From the NCBI GenBank assembly GCA_964609965.1, contig CAZSTS010000008.1, positions 41,881 through 105,880 on the forward strand: 64,000 nucleotides of DNA, written 5' to 3'. Under the pieces are notes generated by a model, which was given only the letters and a program-made list of their open reading frames with translations, had not been told where the DNA came from and did not search any database. The stretch's first letter is position 1. Every line of letters begins with the position of its first letter. Positions 14,756-23,000 of the stretch are shown piece after piece. The position numbers and the translations under genes were made by a program. Source of the DNA: JAHJDR01 sp964609965. GTDB taxonomy: Bacteria; UBA10199; JADGCS01.

Positions 14756-15558
14756 TTATTCCAATACTCAAAATGCCCCATTCGCGTATATTCCTTAAAC
14801 CCCATTTTTTGATACATAGAATTTGCCATTGGAGTTGAGTGAAGAACAATATTGATTGCTCCAGTAGAGTAAGCAAAATCAATTAGCTTGTTTGTTAACG
14901 TCGTCGAAATGCTTTTTCCACGATATTCAGGTATTGTAGCAACCCAATAAATGCCAGCAACATCATCATATAGAAAAACTTGTGCTGTTGCAGCTGGTTT
15001 GCCTTCTACAAGAGCTATAAAATTAGATATTACACCACCCTGATAATCGTTTTTAAAAAGATTGTAGCTTGCTTCGACGTAGTCCGCACCCGCACCGAAA
15101 CCATCCATCGCTGTTTCAGCCCAGTCACGTAGCTCATTGTCAGAATTAGCTCTTTTTATCGCAAAATTCTCAACACAAGGCTCTTTAATCGGCTGTTTTT
15201 GATCAAAATACATGCCTGCTGCCTTATCATTATAAACAAATCCTTTTTTTTGTAATAGAGAAGACCATTTTGTTTTTGAGGAATCAGAATCAAACCACAA
15301 TGAAAGCTCTTTAACTTCATTTTTATTAACAAAATCTATGGCAGCATTTATTTGTTTAAGAAAAGACTCTGCTTCAATGTTAGTATTATCAGAAATAATA
15401 AGAGGGTTTATAAATGCTCCTCGTACACCACTGGCAAAGCCGCTAAAGTGTTCTGTTTTGAAGGAGGTGACTGATTTTAGGTTGTTTATGAACTTAAAAT
15501 AATCGAAGAGATTTTTTTTGATTAATGAGGTTTTTTCTTGTGTGGTTAGTTGATTCAT
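14752..15558 (-). CDS. GNAT family N-acetyltransferase
   Basis: The ATG at 15558 has GGAAG eight bases upstream and follows the stop of the small peptide gene by two bases, so it is preferred to the longer frame from 15603. The 268-residue product has a C-terminal GNAT domain (about 135-265): IYWVATIPEYRGKSISTTLTN is the acetyl-CoA binding motif A, followed by VLHSTPMANSMYQKMGF, motif B. The N-terminal half is a diverged, perhaps second, GNAT-like lobe. The substrate is unknown. Confidence 0.85.
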   Translation of the reverse strand: MNQLTTQEKTSLIKKNLFDYFKFINNLKSVTSFKTEHFSGFASGVRGAFINPLIISDNTNIEAESFLKQINAAIDFVNKNEVKELSLWFDSDSSKTKWSSLLQKKGFVYNDKAAGMYFDQKQPIKEPCVENFAIKRANSDNELRDWAETAMDGFGAGADYVEASYNLFKNDYQGGVISNFIALVEGKPAATAQVFLYDDVAGIYWVATIPEYRGKSISTTLTNKLIDFAYSTGAINIVLHSTPMANSMYQKMGFKEYTRMGHFEYWNK

Positions 15559-15560
15559 TT

Positions 15561-15725
15561 TCACTTCCCATGACAGTGATACTCCCCATAACTTAATCCC
15601 CAACGGTCACAATTAGTCCAACAATGGTGACAGCCATCTTTATCAGTTCCGCCTGGGTGTGATATTGCGGTACTAGCACTTAATCCTAAAATAATAAGTA
15701 CAGCTAATAATATTATTTTTTTCAT
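15561..15725 (-). CDS. 54-residue secreted His/Cys-rich peptide (YHYH-like)
   Basis: A short complete frame with ATG at 15725, GGAGA just upstream and TGA at 15561. The product has a signal peptide (MKKIILLAVLIILGLSASTA) and a mature part of about 34 residues beginning SHPGGTDKDGCHHC and ending YGEYHCHGK. The pattern SHPGG.D..GCH.C...C..WGLSYGEYHCH is a recurrent small secreted motif related to YHYH-type proteins and suggests metal or disulfide binding in the periplasm. It is coupled to the GNAT gene. Function is not known. Confidence 0.75.
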   Translation of the reverse strand: MKKIILLAVLIILGLSASTAISHPGGTDKDGCHHCWTNCDRWGLSYGEYHCHGK

Positions 15726-15748
15726 GAGTTCTCCTAGGTTTAAGATCC

Positions 15749-16651
15749 CTAATCATATTTCCTAATAAACTCAGACACAGTTTTAAAATATTCTACAGGT
15801 TCATCGAGCATTGTCATGTGTGCACTGTTTTCGAATATTTTGATTTCTGAGCCTTTTACAAGACTATGAAAATGGTGAACTGATTCCGGAGTGGCTTCGT
15901 CATAACGACCACAGGTAAATAAAGTAGGTACGTCTATCGTAGGTAAGTCAGGAGTGCGGTCGTAGTCCTTTAATGTGCCAGTGGAAAGAAACTCATTGGG
16001 TCCCCACATGACATTGTAGATGTTTTCATTAAAATTATAGGTAAATTTTTCTAAGATCTCGTTGAACAGGTATTTTCTGCTAAGATATCTCTTATAATAT
16101 TCACTTGTTGCTTGCAGATATTCGTCTGACTCTGTGGAGCCCTCTGTTTCATGCTTTTGAATGATTTGATAGATGTCTTTGGGCAATTGCTCTTTTAGTT
16201 TTTTAGCATCTTCTGACCATATCTTTGCGCTTATCAAAGGACTTGATAGAATAAGACTCTTTACACCTTTTGGTTTTGCTAAAATGTAATCAACCACAAC
16301 AGATACACCAAAAGAAGCACCCGCAACATGCACAGCGCCCAAGTCTAGTTCTTTTATGACGCTATCTAATTCCTTTGCAAAGTTCTCCATCACCCATAGA
16401 GAATCGTCCTTTTCGTATTCTTTGTTAATTGTTGAATGACCGCATCCTAATTGATCGTAATAGATAACAAGTCGATCCTTGCTGAGCTTCTTTGCCTCTT
16501 CACATATGCCATAATACGGAAAACCAGGACCACCATGAACAAAAACTATGGGTGTCTTTGTTGCTGTTTTAGAATCACCATAGATTCGATAATAAATTTT
16601 GCCATGGATTACATTAATAAAGCCATCTTTATTAAAATCATTGTTTTTCAT
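15749..16651 (-). CDS. Proline iminopeptidase-like alpha/beta hydrolase (S33)
   Basis: The 300-residue protein carries the HGGPGFP oxyanion motif at 39-45, the DQLGCG stretch of the proline iminopeptidase group near 66-71, and nucleophile Ser113 in GASFG. The acid (GRYDEATP) and histidine (NSAHMTMLDEP) are both present near the C-terminus, so the triad is complete. Such enzymes cleave N-terminal proline or small amides or esters; the exact substrate is unclear. It may be first in a run with the small peptide and GNAT genes (23 bases before the peptide gene). Confidence 0.88.
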   Translation of the reverse strand: MKNNDFNKDGFINVIHGKIYYRIYGDSKTATKTPIVFVHGGPGFPYYGICEEAKKLSKDRLVIYYDQLGCGHSTINKEYEKDDSLWVMENFAKELDSVIKELDLGAVHVAGASFGVSVVVDYILAKPKGVKSLILSSPLISAKIWSEDAKKLKEQLPKDIYQIIQKHETEGSTESDEYLQATSEYYKRYLSRKYLFNEILEKFTYNFNENIYNVMWGPNEFLSTGTLKDYDRTPDLPTIDVPTLFTCGRYDEATPESVHHFHSLVKGSEIKIFENSAHMTMLDEPVEYFKTVSEFIRKYD

Positions 16652-16671
16652 TTTCTTCTCCTGTTTGTATT

Positions 16672-16712
16672 GCCCAAGTATTCGAAAATCGCATTCGAAA
16701 ATCGAAAATGGA
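16672..16712 (-). repeat. TCGAAAATCG word repeats upstream of the S33 gene
   Basis: Two adjacent variants of ATTCGAAAATCG occur at 16680-16707, and a short palindrome, CAGAGACCTGCGGTCTCTG, follows at 16717-16735, covering the C-terminus of ArgC. A related word occurs at 21167-21175. It fits the degenerate word-repeat class. Confidence 0.5.
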
Positions 16713-16714
16713 GG

Positions 16715-17731
16715 TCAGAGACCTGCGGTCTCTGAAAACCCACACATTAAATTCATGCACTGAACAGCTTGGCCGGCAGCGCCTTTCATAAGATTGTCGA
16801 TGGCGGAGACAATGACAATCTTTTCGGAATGTTCATCAAAGCGGATAGATATTTGGCAGATATTTGTGCCAACAACATTATTCAATTGAGGTGTTTGCGA
16901 GCCTTCCAAAATTTGAACAAAAGGACTTCGTTTATAAAAACGTTTATAAAGGCTTCTTAATTTTCCATTATTCCATTTCTTAATAGGCTGGACATATATC
17001 GTGCTCAAAAGCCCGCGTGGTACTGACAAAAGATAAGAAGCAAAAGTAATTTTTATGTCTTCTCCTGTTAGCATAGAAAGCTTTTCTTCCATCTCTGGTC
17101 GCTCTTCACGAATAGGAATGGAATATGTTTTGAAATTTCCAAATTGCTCAGACAAAACCTGGTCCTCATTTTCATCACGACTCAAAATCGACATACCTGC
17201 TTTGGTGTCACAAATAATTCCCTGTTTGATGATCGATTGATTTTGTAAAAGAGGGGCAAGGCCAAGAACAGTACTTGTTGTAAAACACCCAGGCACGCCT
17301 ACAAGAAAAGATGGTTTAATGTCTTCATTAAAAATCTCACACAAACCATAGGCGGCTTCCTTATGGAGTTTTCGTTGCGTGTGCTTGCCATAGATTTTTT
17401 CGTAAGTCTTGATAGTCTTGAATCTAAAATCTGCTGACAGATCGATCACCTTAGTTCCATAAGATCGAAACTTAGCAGCAATTTCCATGGAGTTCTTGTG
17501 GGGCAGGCAAAGAAAAACAACCTCGTTGTGTTTGGCTATTTTATAAACATTGAGATTGCTGTATTCGAGGTTGGTGCATCCTGTGAAACGAGCAAAAACC
17601 TGCTTTAAAGATTGTTTGGAATGTTTTCGTGATGTGATTGTCGTGAGCTCAACATCTGGGTGTCTGAGAAGCAGTCGAATCAGTTCGAGGCCTGGATGGG
17701 TGTCAGCTCCTATAATGGCAACATTCTTCAT
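16715..17731 (-). CDS. argC: N-acetyl-gamma-glutamyl-phosphate reductase-like protein (ArgC family, variant)
   Basis: The 338-residue protein has the N-terminal NAD(P) fold (AIIGADTHPGLELIRLLLRHP, about 5-25) and catalytic Cys149 in VGVPGCF, matching ArgC and related semialdehyde dehydrogenases. Two regions that usually carry histidines differ: the HRHTPE-type motif reads REERPEM (208-214) and the PHLVPMTRG motif reads SYLLSVPRG (232-240). No other arginine or lysine biosynthesis genes are nearby. It may reduce a related phosphorylated substrate, or catalysis may tolerate the changes. Confidence 0.8.
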   Translation of the reverse strand: MKNVAIIGADTHPGLELIRLLLRHPDVELTTITSRKHSKQSLKQVFARFTGCTNLEYSNLNVYKIAKHNEVVFLCLPHKNSMEIAAKFRSYGTKVIDLSADFRFKTIKTYEKIYGKHTQRKLHKEAAYGLCEIFNEDIKPSFLVGVPGCFTTSTVLGLAPLLQNQSIIKQGIICDTKAGMSILSRDENEDQVLSEQFGNFKTYSIPIREERPEMEEKLSMLTGEDIKITFASYLLSVPRGLLSTIYVQPIKKWNNGKLRSLYKRFYKRSPFVQILEGSQTPQLNNVVGTNICQISIRFDEHSEKIVIVSAIDNLMKGAAGQAVQCMNLMCGFSETAGL

Positions 17732-17973
17732 ATTCTATCTCTTTATTGGATAAAGGGGGAATATTCAAATTTATTGGGATTGGCGGAAAATTTGGTCTTA
17801 TTGTTGCTCATTTATACGGTAAAACAATTTATTGAAATAATTAGCAACGTTAACATGCATGCTCCGATAATAGAAGGCAGAGGCATAATTCATTGAAATT
17901 AAAGCCTTATTATGGGTGTGCAAAAGCACAGGGTATATAAAACCACAAAATTAGAACACAAGAAAAGCTGTCG

Positions 17974-20229
17974 ATGTTGATATGCCTTGTAAGGTTATTG
18001 GCAGTTTCTTTGGGAAGAATGATGCGCATACTTGCTCAACATAATGGAGGCTTTCAAGCCTTGGCACAGATGGCTGATGTTGCGGTTGGGGGGCCTCTTT
18101 TTACATTAGCCCAACATGACCAAGTCTATTTGGCAGGTTCGGCGAATGAACAAGGGTGTGTGGCACGTGCGTTTACTGACCTAATAAGCGGTGGTGAAGA
18201 GCAAACCTCAACGCGGATTTCTCCGCACGGTATCTTAAAGGGAGGGGATGTAAATTCTCCAGTCGAATTAACAGCAGGTCTTTCTGGCCAAGTTTCAACA
18301 CCACAGCACAATCAACCTTTAACTGATTTATCGTGCGATGGTGTAGATGATAGGGTTCGCTATGCAAGTAACTTAAGGGAGCTGGAAAGAGAAAGAATAC
18401 AAGACGGTGATGATGAAGTTTATCTTGATATTGAAGAAGAAACACCCAGACCTGTTGAGCTGAGTATAAAAGTTAATATTGATAAAGGAAGCTCTCCTGT
18501 TTGCATATCTGAAATTACAGTTGTAGATGCACGGATAAAACACGGTGAAAATGATCCATCCATTGTGGCAAATTGTGATGTGAGTTTGTCCTGGGTAAAG
18601 GTGAGGACTGCTGGAGATTCTGGTATACATTATCATGTTTTTATTGAGGGTGATCATGTTGTGATATCGCGCTATTTTGGAACAACTCCCCCTGATATTT
18701 CCTTTGATCAAAGAGATGTTTTGCCTTCAGATGCTGTGGACCGCGATTTGAGTGCTGGTGATCTAGTTCCTAGTGCACAAGTTCAATATGGCCAAGGCCT
18801 TCCACAGGGTGAGCCTGTTGAATCAGGGGACGTTTATCTTATTCAAGCACGTTATACAGAAGAACAAGTCGACAGAGTCCTTCAATTAGCTGTTCAAGTT
18901 TTCTCTCAAGATAGTTTTGAAAGTACAGTGTTAGAACAGGTTTATCGGAGGATACTTAATTCATATTATATAGATGAAACGACTGGAAACATAGATCTTT
19001 GTGCGCTCAGAAAAATGATGCTGAAAAGAAGTGGTACCGGAACAACAACAGTATTACTCTTTTGGACCACATGGATTATGTGGAAACAGCAAACAAAGGG
19101 TTGTTTAACTATTGAGGATTTTGATGCATGGAGAGAGTTGTCTTATGCTAATATTAGGAGAAGCGTGGGCTCTGCGCCTGTTTATGGAGTTTGTCAACGG
19201 GTGTTCCTTTCTTTGCCTGAATCGGTTTTGACTGATTTAGATAGTGAAATAAGGGCTGCTTCTGTGATTCGGTGTGGGTTACAAAAAGGTTTGCCTGTAA
19301 GGGCCTTGCAGGAATTTATTCAAACACCAGAATTAGTATCAGCTGCCTTGGCAAATGCAGCTATTAGATCTTTAGTGGCACCTAAAAATGCTAAACCATC
19401 AGAGATAACTGTAGATGACCTCACTGCTGCATACCGAAAGCAAACTGTAGAAAAACTTCCTCGTACTCTTGCTTTAGTAGGTGTAGAAGATCCAGCGGAT
19501 CAGAGTGCTATTATTACCTCTTTTCGATTAAGAACAGAACCAGGTAATTTGGATAAGGCCTTTGGTCTGGTTGAAGCCAATCTTGGCTTTGATTTTTCTA
19601 CGCTTACAAGGGCAGATGTAAACTGCTGGCTTCAGACTGGTCACGACCATGAATACCCATTGTATCAACGCTTTTTTTCTGAAGGAATGCGTGATGCTGA
19701 TCTCATACGCGAGGCCATTGATATTTTTGATTCTGAAGATCACGATGAAGATCCATTTGATCAGGCCTTATTTTATGCAAATAATCGTTCCTGGTTACAT
19801 AGATTTGCTCATGAACAAGAGTTACTGATTCAGGTTATTAATGCCTGTCGTGATGAAGAGGGATTTGATGATGAAAGGACAGCTAGGATCAGGAAATTTT
19901 TGGGGGCACACGATACATTGGAGATTCCTGTGTTCAGGGTGGTATTAGAAGCGGGTGATGTTGAAACCTATGATTGGCTTTTGCCTTTGGCGGTCCAAAA
20001 AGGACTTGTCGAATTATTTTCAACTGCCTGTTCGCAACAAGGTGTCAGAGAGTCAGGTTTTGTAGATGTTATGGTTCGAGTTGCAGGTATCTATTTTACT
20101 CTTGATTCGAGAGAGAGAGAGTGTGTGAAAAGAATTTTAACAAGGGTTAGCAATGGCAGCTTAACATTTGCACTAGCGAGCGCCAAACTAGGGACCTTAT
20201 CGATTGAGCGAAATGTATTCAGAGGATAG
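17974..20229 (+). CDS. Large protein of unknown function
   Basis: The 751-residue protein starts with a short hydrophobic segment (residues 1-15) that is not a convincing signal peptide. An alternative start is the ATG pair at 18019/18022, preceded by GGGAAGA. Residues 120-300 look beta-rich and acidic. Residues 300-750 are mainly helical, with repeated short helices in acidic context, which may indicate a solenoid. One hydrophobic patch (TTTVLLFWTTWIMW, about 353-366) could be membrane-associated. I recognise no family. It is transcribed alone and converges with rpsI at a shared hairpin. Confidence 0.55.
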   Translation: MLICLVRLLAVSLGRMMRILAQHNGGFQALAQMADVAVGGPLFTLAQHDQVYLAGSANEQGCVARAFTDLISGGEEQTSTRISPHGILKGGDVNSPVELTAGLSGQVSTPQHNQPLTDLSCDGVDDRVRYASNLRELERERIQDGDDEVYLDIEEETPRPVELSIKVNIDKGSSPVCISEITVVDARIKHGENDPSIVANCDVSLSWVKVRTAGDSGIHYHVFIEGDHVVISRYFGTTPPDISFDQRDVLPSDAVDRDLSAGDLVPSAQVQYGQGLPQGEPVESGDVYLIQARYTEEQVDRVLQLAVQVFSQDSFESTVLEQVYRRILNSYYIDETTGNIDLCALRKMMLKRSGTGTTTVLLFWTTWIMWKQQTKGCLTIEDFDAWRELSYANIRRSVGSAPVYGVCQRVFLSLPESVLTDLDSEIRAASVIRCGLQKGLPVRALQEFIQTPELVSAALANAAIRSLVAPKNAKPSEITVDDLTAAYRKQTVEKLPRTLALVGVEDPADQSAIITSFRLRTEPGNLDKAFGLVEANLGFDFSTLTRADVNCWLQTGHDHEYPLYQRFFSEGMRDADLIREAIDIFDSEDHDEDPFDQALFYANNRSWLHRFAHEQELLIQVINACRDEEGFDDERTARIRKFLGAHDTLEIPVFRVVLEAGDVETYDWLLPLAVQKGLVELFSTACSQQGVRESGFVDVMVRVAGIYFTLDSRERECVKRILTRVSNGSLTFALASAKLGTLSIERNVFRG

Positions 20230-20241
20230 TTCTTTCAAAAA

Positions 20242-20265
20242 AAAACGCCTCTTTCGAGGCGTTTT
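20242..20265. terminator. Bidirectional terminator between the 751-residue gene and rpsI
   Basis: AAAACGCCTC and GAGGCGTTTT form a 10-bp stem with a TTTC loop. On the minus strand it continues into a long T-run (A-run 20237-20245), a classic end for rplM-rpsI; on the plus strand a shorter T-run serves the other gene. Confidence 0.9.
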
Positions 20266-20297
20266 GTAGGATAAATAATATGTAATACGTACTGTGA

Positions 20298-20696
20298 TTA
20301 ACGTTTTGAATACTGGCTTTTCTTACGGGCCTTACGGTGTCCGTATTTTTTACGTTCAACTTTTCTGGAATCTCGTGTGAGAAAACCGCCACGGTTAAGT
20401 GGTTTACGGTAATCACTATTGAGTTGTAAGAGGGCGCGAGAAAGAGCGTGACGAACAGCGCCTGCTTGACCAGTAGACCCACCACCATGAACAAGAACTC
20501 TTACATCAAACTTGCCTATGTTTCCTGTAGAGTCCATAGGTTGTAAGATCATCATCTGAAGTGTCTCACGTGGGAAGTACGTTTGAAAGTCTTTTCCGTT
20601 AGCTGTAAACTCACCAGTTCCGGGAGTTAACCATAGACGGCAGATTGAATTTTTTCTGCGGCCTGTTCCATAAAATGTTTTGCGTGCGATACTCAT
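20298..20696 (-). CDS. rpsI: Ribosomal protein S9
   Basis: The 132-residue protein begins YGTGRRKNSICRLWLTPG and ends with the basic KYGHRKARKKSQYSKR tail that reaches the P-site tRNA in the small subunit. All conserved S9 regions are present (ARHALSRALL equivalent: VRHALSRALLQL). It follows rplM by 10 bases, the universal rplM-rpsI order, and ends at a strong terminator. Confidence 0.97.
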   Translation of the reverse strand: MSIARKTFYGTGRRKNSICRLWLTPGTGEFTANGKDFQTYFPRETLQMMILQPMDSTGNIGKFDVRVLVHGGGSTGQAGAVRHALSRALLQLNSDYRKPLNRGGFLTRDSRKVERKKYGHRKARKKSQYSKR

Positions 20697-20706
20697 ATTC
20701 TATTTC

Positions 20707-21144
20707 CTATAGTTCAAGAGTTTGAGGTTTTTGAGCTGCATGAGGATGGTTAGCATCTGCATAAACCTTAAATTTGCTAAATTGTTTGCGACCCAAAGAT
20801 CCTCTTGGCAGCATGCCTTTAACAGCTTTTTTAATAATAACTGTAGGGTCTTTTTCTAATTGTTTTTTTGCATTGATCTCTCTGATGCCACCCATGAAAC
20901 CAGTGTGTTTGATATAAACTTTGTTTTCTTCTTTGTTACCAGTGAGTTTTACTTCTTTGGCATTAATCGCGATAACAAAATCACCTGTATCAACATGGTG
21001 CGTGAATGTTGGTTTGTTTTTGCCTCTTAATACATCTGCGATGAGAGTGGCAGCTCTGCCTAAAACCTTGCCTTTAAGGTCAATAATTTGCCAGTTTCTT
21101 TCAACAGTTTCTTTTTTTGCACTGAATGTCTTCTTCATCATCAT
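20707..21144 (-). CDS. rplM: Ribosomal protein L13
   Basis: The 145-residue protein has the conserved RNWQIIDLKGKVLGRAAT N-terminus and the AVKGMLPRGSLGR motif. It is an early-assembling large-subunit protein. Three consecutive ATGs (21144, 21141, 21138) leave the exact start open. A roughly 150-base leader with a hairpin (21255-21283) lies upstream, preceded by a TTGACA promoter. Confidence 0.97.
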   Translation of the reverse strand: MMMKKTFSAKKETVERNWQIIDLKGKVLGRAATLIADVLRGKNKPTFTHHVDTGDFVIAINAKEVKLTGNKEENKVYIKHTGFMGGIREINAKKQLEKDPTVIIKKAVKGMLPRGSLGRKQFSKFKVYADANHPHAAQKPQTLEL

Positions 21145-21254
21145 GGCTCCAATTTGGTCACTCGTCGAAAATCGAATGTTGGCAATTATGAAAAATTCGT
21201 AAAAAATCCGACCGACAAATTCAATAACTATAATAGTTACAATGTGTTAATTTT

Positions 21255-21283
21255 CTCCTCAGGTACAGCTGTATCTCAAGGAG
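21255..21283 (-). promoter_or_regulatory. Leader hairpin of rplM-rpsI
   Basis: CTCCT, then a near-palindrome centred on TACAGCTGTA, then AGGAG, give a long stem in the rplM leader. L13 operons in other bacteria carry autoregulatory leaders, so this could be the L13 or S9 binding structure; sequence similarity to a known leader was not established. Confidence 0.4.
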
Positions 21284-21290
21284 CGTGCGT

Positions 21291-21319
21291 AAATATTGTT
21301 TTTGACCCGCTTATGTCAA
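21291..21319 (-). promoter_or_regulatory. Promoter of rplM-rpsI
   Basis: On the minus strand a perfect TTGACA (21314-21319) is followed after 17 bases by ATATTT (21291-21296), a weak -10. It lies between the end of the SPL-like gene and the rplM leader. Confidence 0.5.
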
Positions 21320-21335
21320 TGGAAAAAGGGGAGGG

Positions 21336-22421
21336 TCAAATAAACCTCCTAGCTACTTGTTTTTCCACGTCTTTATGGTCTGGAATGTGACCAAAAACGT
21401 TTTTCCAGACAAGAGGGGTTTCCATACACATATAATGTGGCACTTTACCGATTTTTTCTAAAATCAGGGGAAAGAGGTATTTGTACATTTCTTCACGAAT
21501 ATGGCGGAAGTAACGAATTTTGCCATCAGACATGGGGAAGAGTTCTCCAGCCATGATTTTTGAGTTTGGAAACCGTTTTTCGCTAATTTTCTTTAATCCT
21601 GGCGTAAATCTTAAGGACCCCACAGAAATCCACGCGATCTCATCTGTCGAAAACTGGCTCGCTATTTGATCAATCACCTTTGTGTATTCTGTCTTCCAAT
21701 CAGTGTAATAGAGAAGAGGGTCAAAATGAAATGCAATAGGGTCACCATGATCAGCGCATTTTCGAGCGGCACTTAATCTATCACTTAAAGAGTCGCACTT
21801 TAATTCTTCGGTTTTGATATATTTCTCGGGATTAACTGACCAAGCAATAACAACGTTTCCTTTGTGCTTTTGTTTAAGAAGGTTGTCGATGTTAGTGGTC
21901 TTGGTTTTAAATTCAAAGACAATGTTTTTTACCTCGTTGGCCAAGGCAATACAGTCAGATGAAAACCCTGTGAGTGAATCTAGGGCCAATGAGTCGCTAA
22001 GTTCTCCTGCTCCAATGCGAAAAATTCGGTCTGGTTCTTTTGCCGCGGCTTTTCGAACTTCGTCAAAAATCTCGTCAATATTAGCGTGTATTGTGATGAT
22101 AGGGTTATTTTTAAGATAATCTTGTAAAATGCAGTACGAACATTCAAGGTGGCAGTTCGTGATCAGATCGATCGTGTGATAAAGACAACATACATCTCCT
22201 TTTCCCTGACAGCTTTTTAAAAGCTCACCTTTAAGTTTGTTGATAAAGAGTTGTTTTTTTGCCTGTGTGTGATCCGTGGGAAATTTTATCTCCGAAGCAT
22301 CATTAACAAGAGTTATGGGAAGGTGAGGGAATTTGTTTATAATTCTTTTTGTTGTATTTAGATCTTTGACGGAATCTTCAACAAAGATTTCTGTGGGAAT
22401 GAATGGCTGCATTTTATGCAA
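21336..22421 (-). CDS. Spore photoproduct lyase-like radical SAM protein
   Basis: The 361-residue protein has the radical SAM cluster CHLECSYC (CxxxCxxC) near residue 91-98, followed by the SPL-type features RIGAGELSDSLALD and VIAWSVNPE, and the C-terminal MAGELFPMSDGKIRYF region. The overall layout matches the SPL family, which in spore formers repairs UV spore photoproduct; non-spore bacteria carry homologues of uncertain role. The start is TTG at 22421, with ATG at 22412 as alternative. It directly follows the rpmE terminator. Confidence 0.85.
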   Translation of the reverse strand: MHKMQPFIPTEIFVEDSVKDLNTTKRIINKFPHLPITLVNDASEIKFPTDHTQAKKQLFINKLKGELLKSCQGKGDVCCLYHTIDLITNCHLECSYCILQDYLKNNPIITIHANIDEIFDEVRKAAAKEPDRIFRIGAGELSDSLALDSLTGFSSDCIALANEVKNIVFEFKTKTTNIDNLLKQKHKGNVVIAWSVNPEKYIKTEELKCDSLSDRLSAARKCADHGDPIAFHFDPLLYYTDWKTEYTKVIDQIASQFSTDEIAWISVGSLRFTPGLKKISEKRFPNSKIMAGELFPMSDGKIRYFRHIREEMYKYLFPLILEKIGKVPHYMCMETPLVWKNVFGHIPDHKDVEKQVARRFI

Positions 22422-22451
22422 AAAAAAAGGAGCGACGCTACGCGCCGCCCC
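22421..22451 (-). terminator. Terminator of rpmE
   Basis: On the minus strand GGGGCGGCGC, loop GTA, GCGTCGCTCC (two G-U pairs), then eight T residues that run into the start of the SPL-like gene. An additional inverted repeat, AGTAGATC ... GATCTACT (22457-22500), lies between it and rpmE. Confidence 0.88.
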
Positions 22452-22506
22452 ATGAAGTAGATCAGATCAACCCACACCAAAAGGGAGACGTTGATCTACT
22501 AAAAAA

Positions 22507-22752
22507 TTAATCTTTAATTGTAATAGTGCGTGGAGCCTTCTTTTTGGTCTCTTGCTTTTTAGCGTATCGTTTTTGAAATTTTTCTACTCGACCAGCCACA
22601 TCCATGATTTTTTGTTTACCAGTATAAAATGGATGGCAAGCTGAGCAAATTGATACGTGTATATCTTTTACAGTAGAATATGTTTGTAATTCACTTCCGC
22701 AGGCACATTTAATGCTAACTTCGTGTAATTCTGGGTGTATACCTTCTTTCAC
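22507..22752 (-). CDS. rpmE: Ribosomal protein L31
   Basis: The 81-residue protein starts MKEGIHPELHEVSIKCACG and contains the L31 core CSACHPFYTGKQK. Cysteines (C16, C18, C37, C40 by count) fit the zinc-binding type. The C-terminal 15 residues are a basic extension beyond the usual length. It is monocistronic with its own terminator. The 248-base gap upstream, to radA, shows nothing I could assign. Confidence 0.95.
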   Translation of the reverse strand: MKEGIHPELHEVSIKCACGSELQTYSTVKDIHVSICSACHPFYTGKQKIMDVAGRVEKFQKRYAKKQETKKKAPRTITIKD

Positions 22753-23000
22753 AATTCCTCCAAGTGTTTGTTTTGGCGGCCTAACTAAACATATCCTTCT
22801 TAAATGTAAAGAGCAAAGAGCTCAAAAAGGAAAATCCAAGTTCCTCGTTTCACGGTAACATAAACAATGCATAAACTAAAGAAGGCTGAAAAATTATTTA
22901 AGAAAATTAAAAGAGGCAATCAAAACAATAAGTTGAAAAATGGGTTTTTTCAGGTTTCGATAGGGCATTTTCCAATTTTGTAGAATGGATTGATAAGGGC

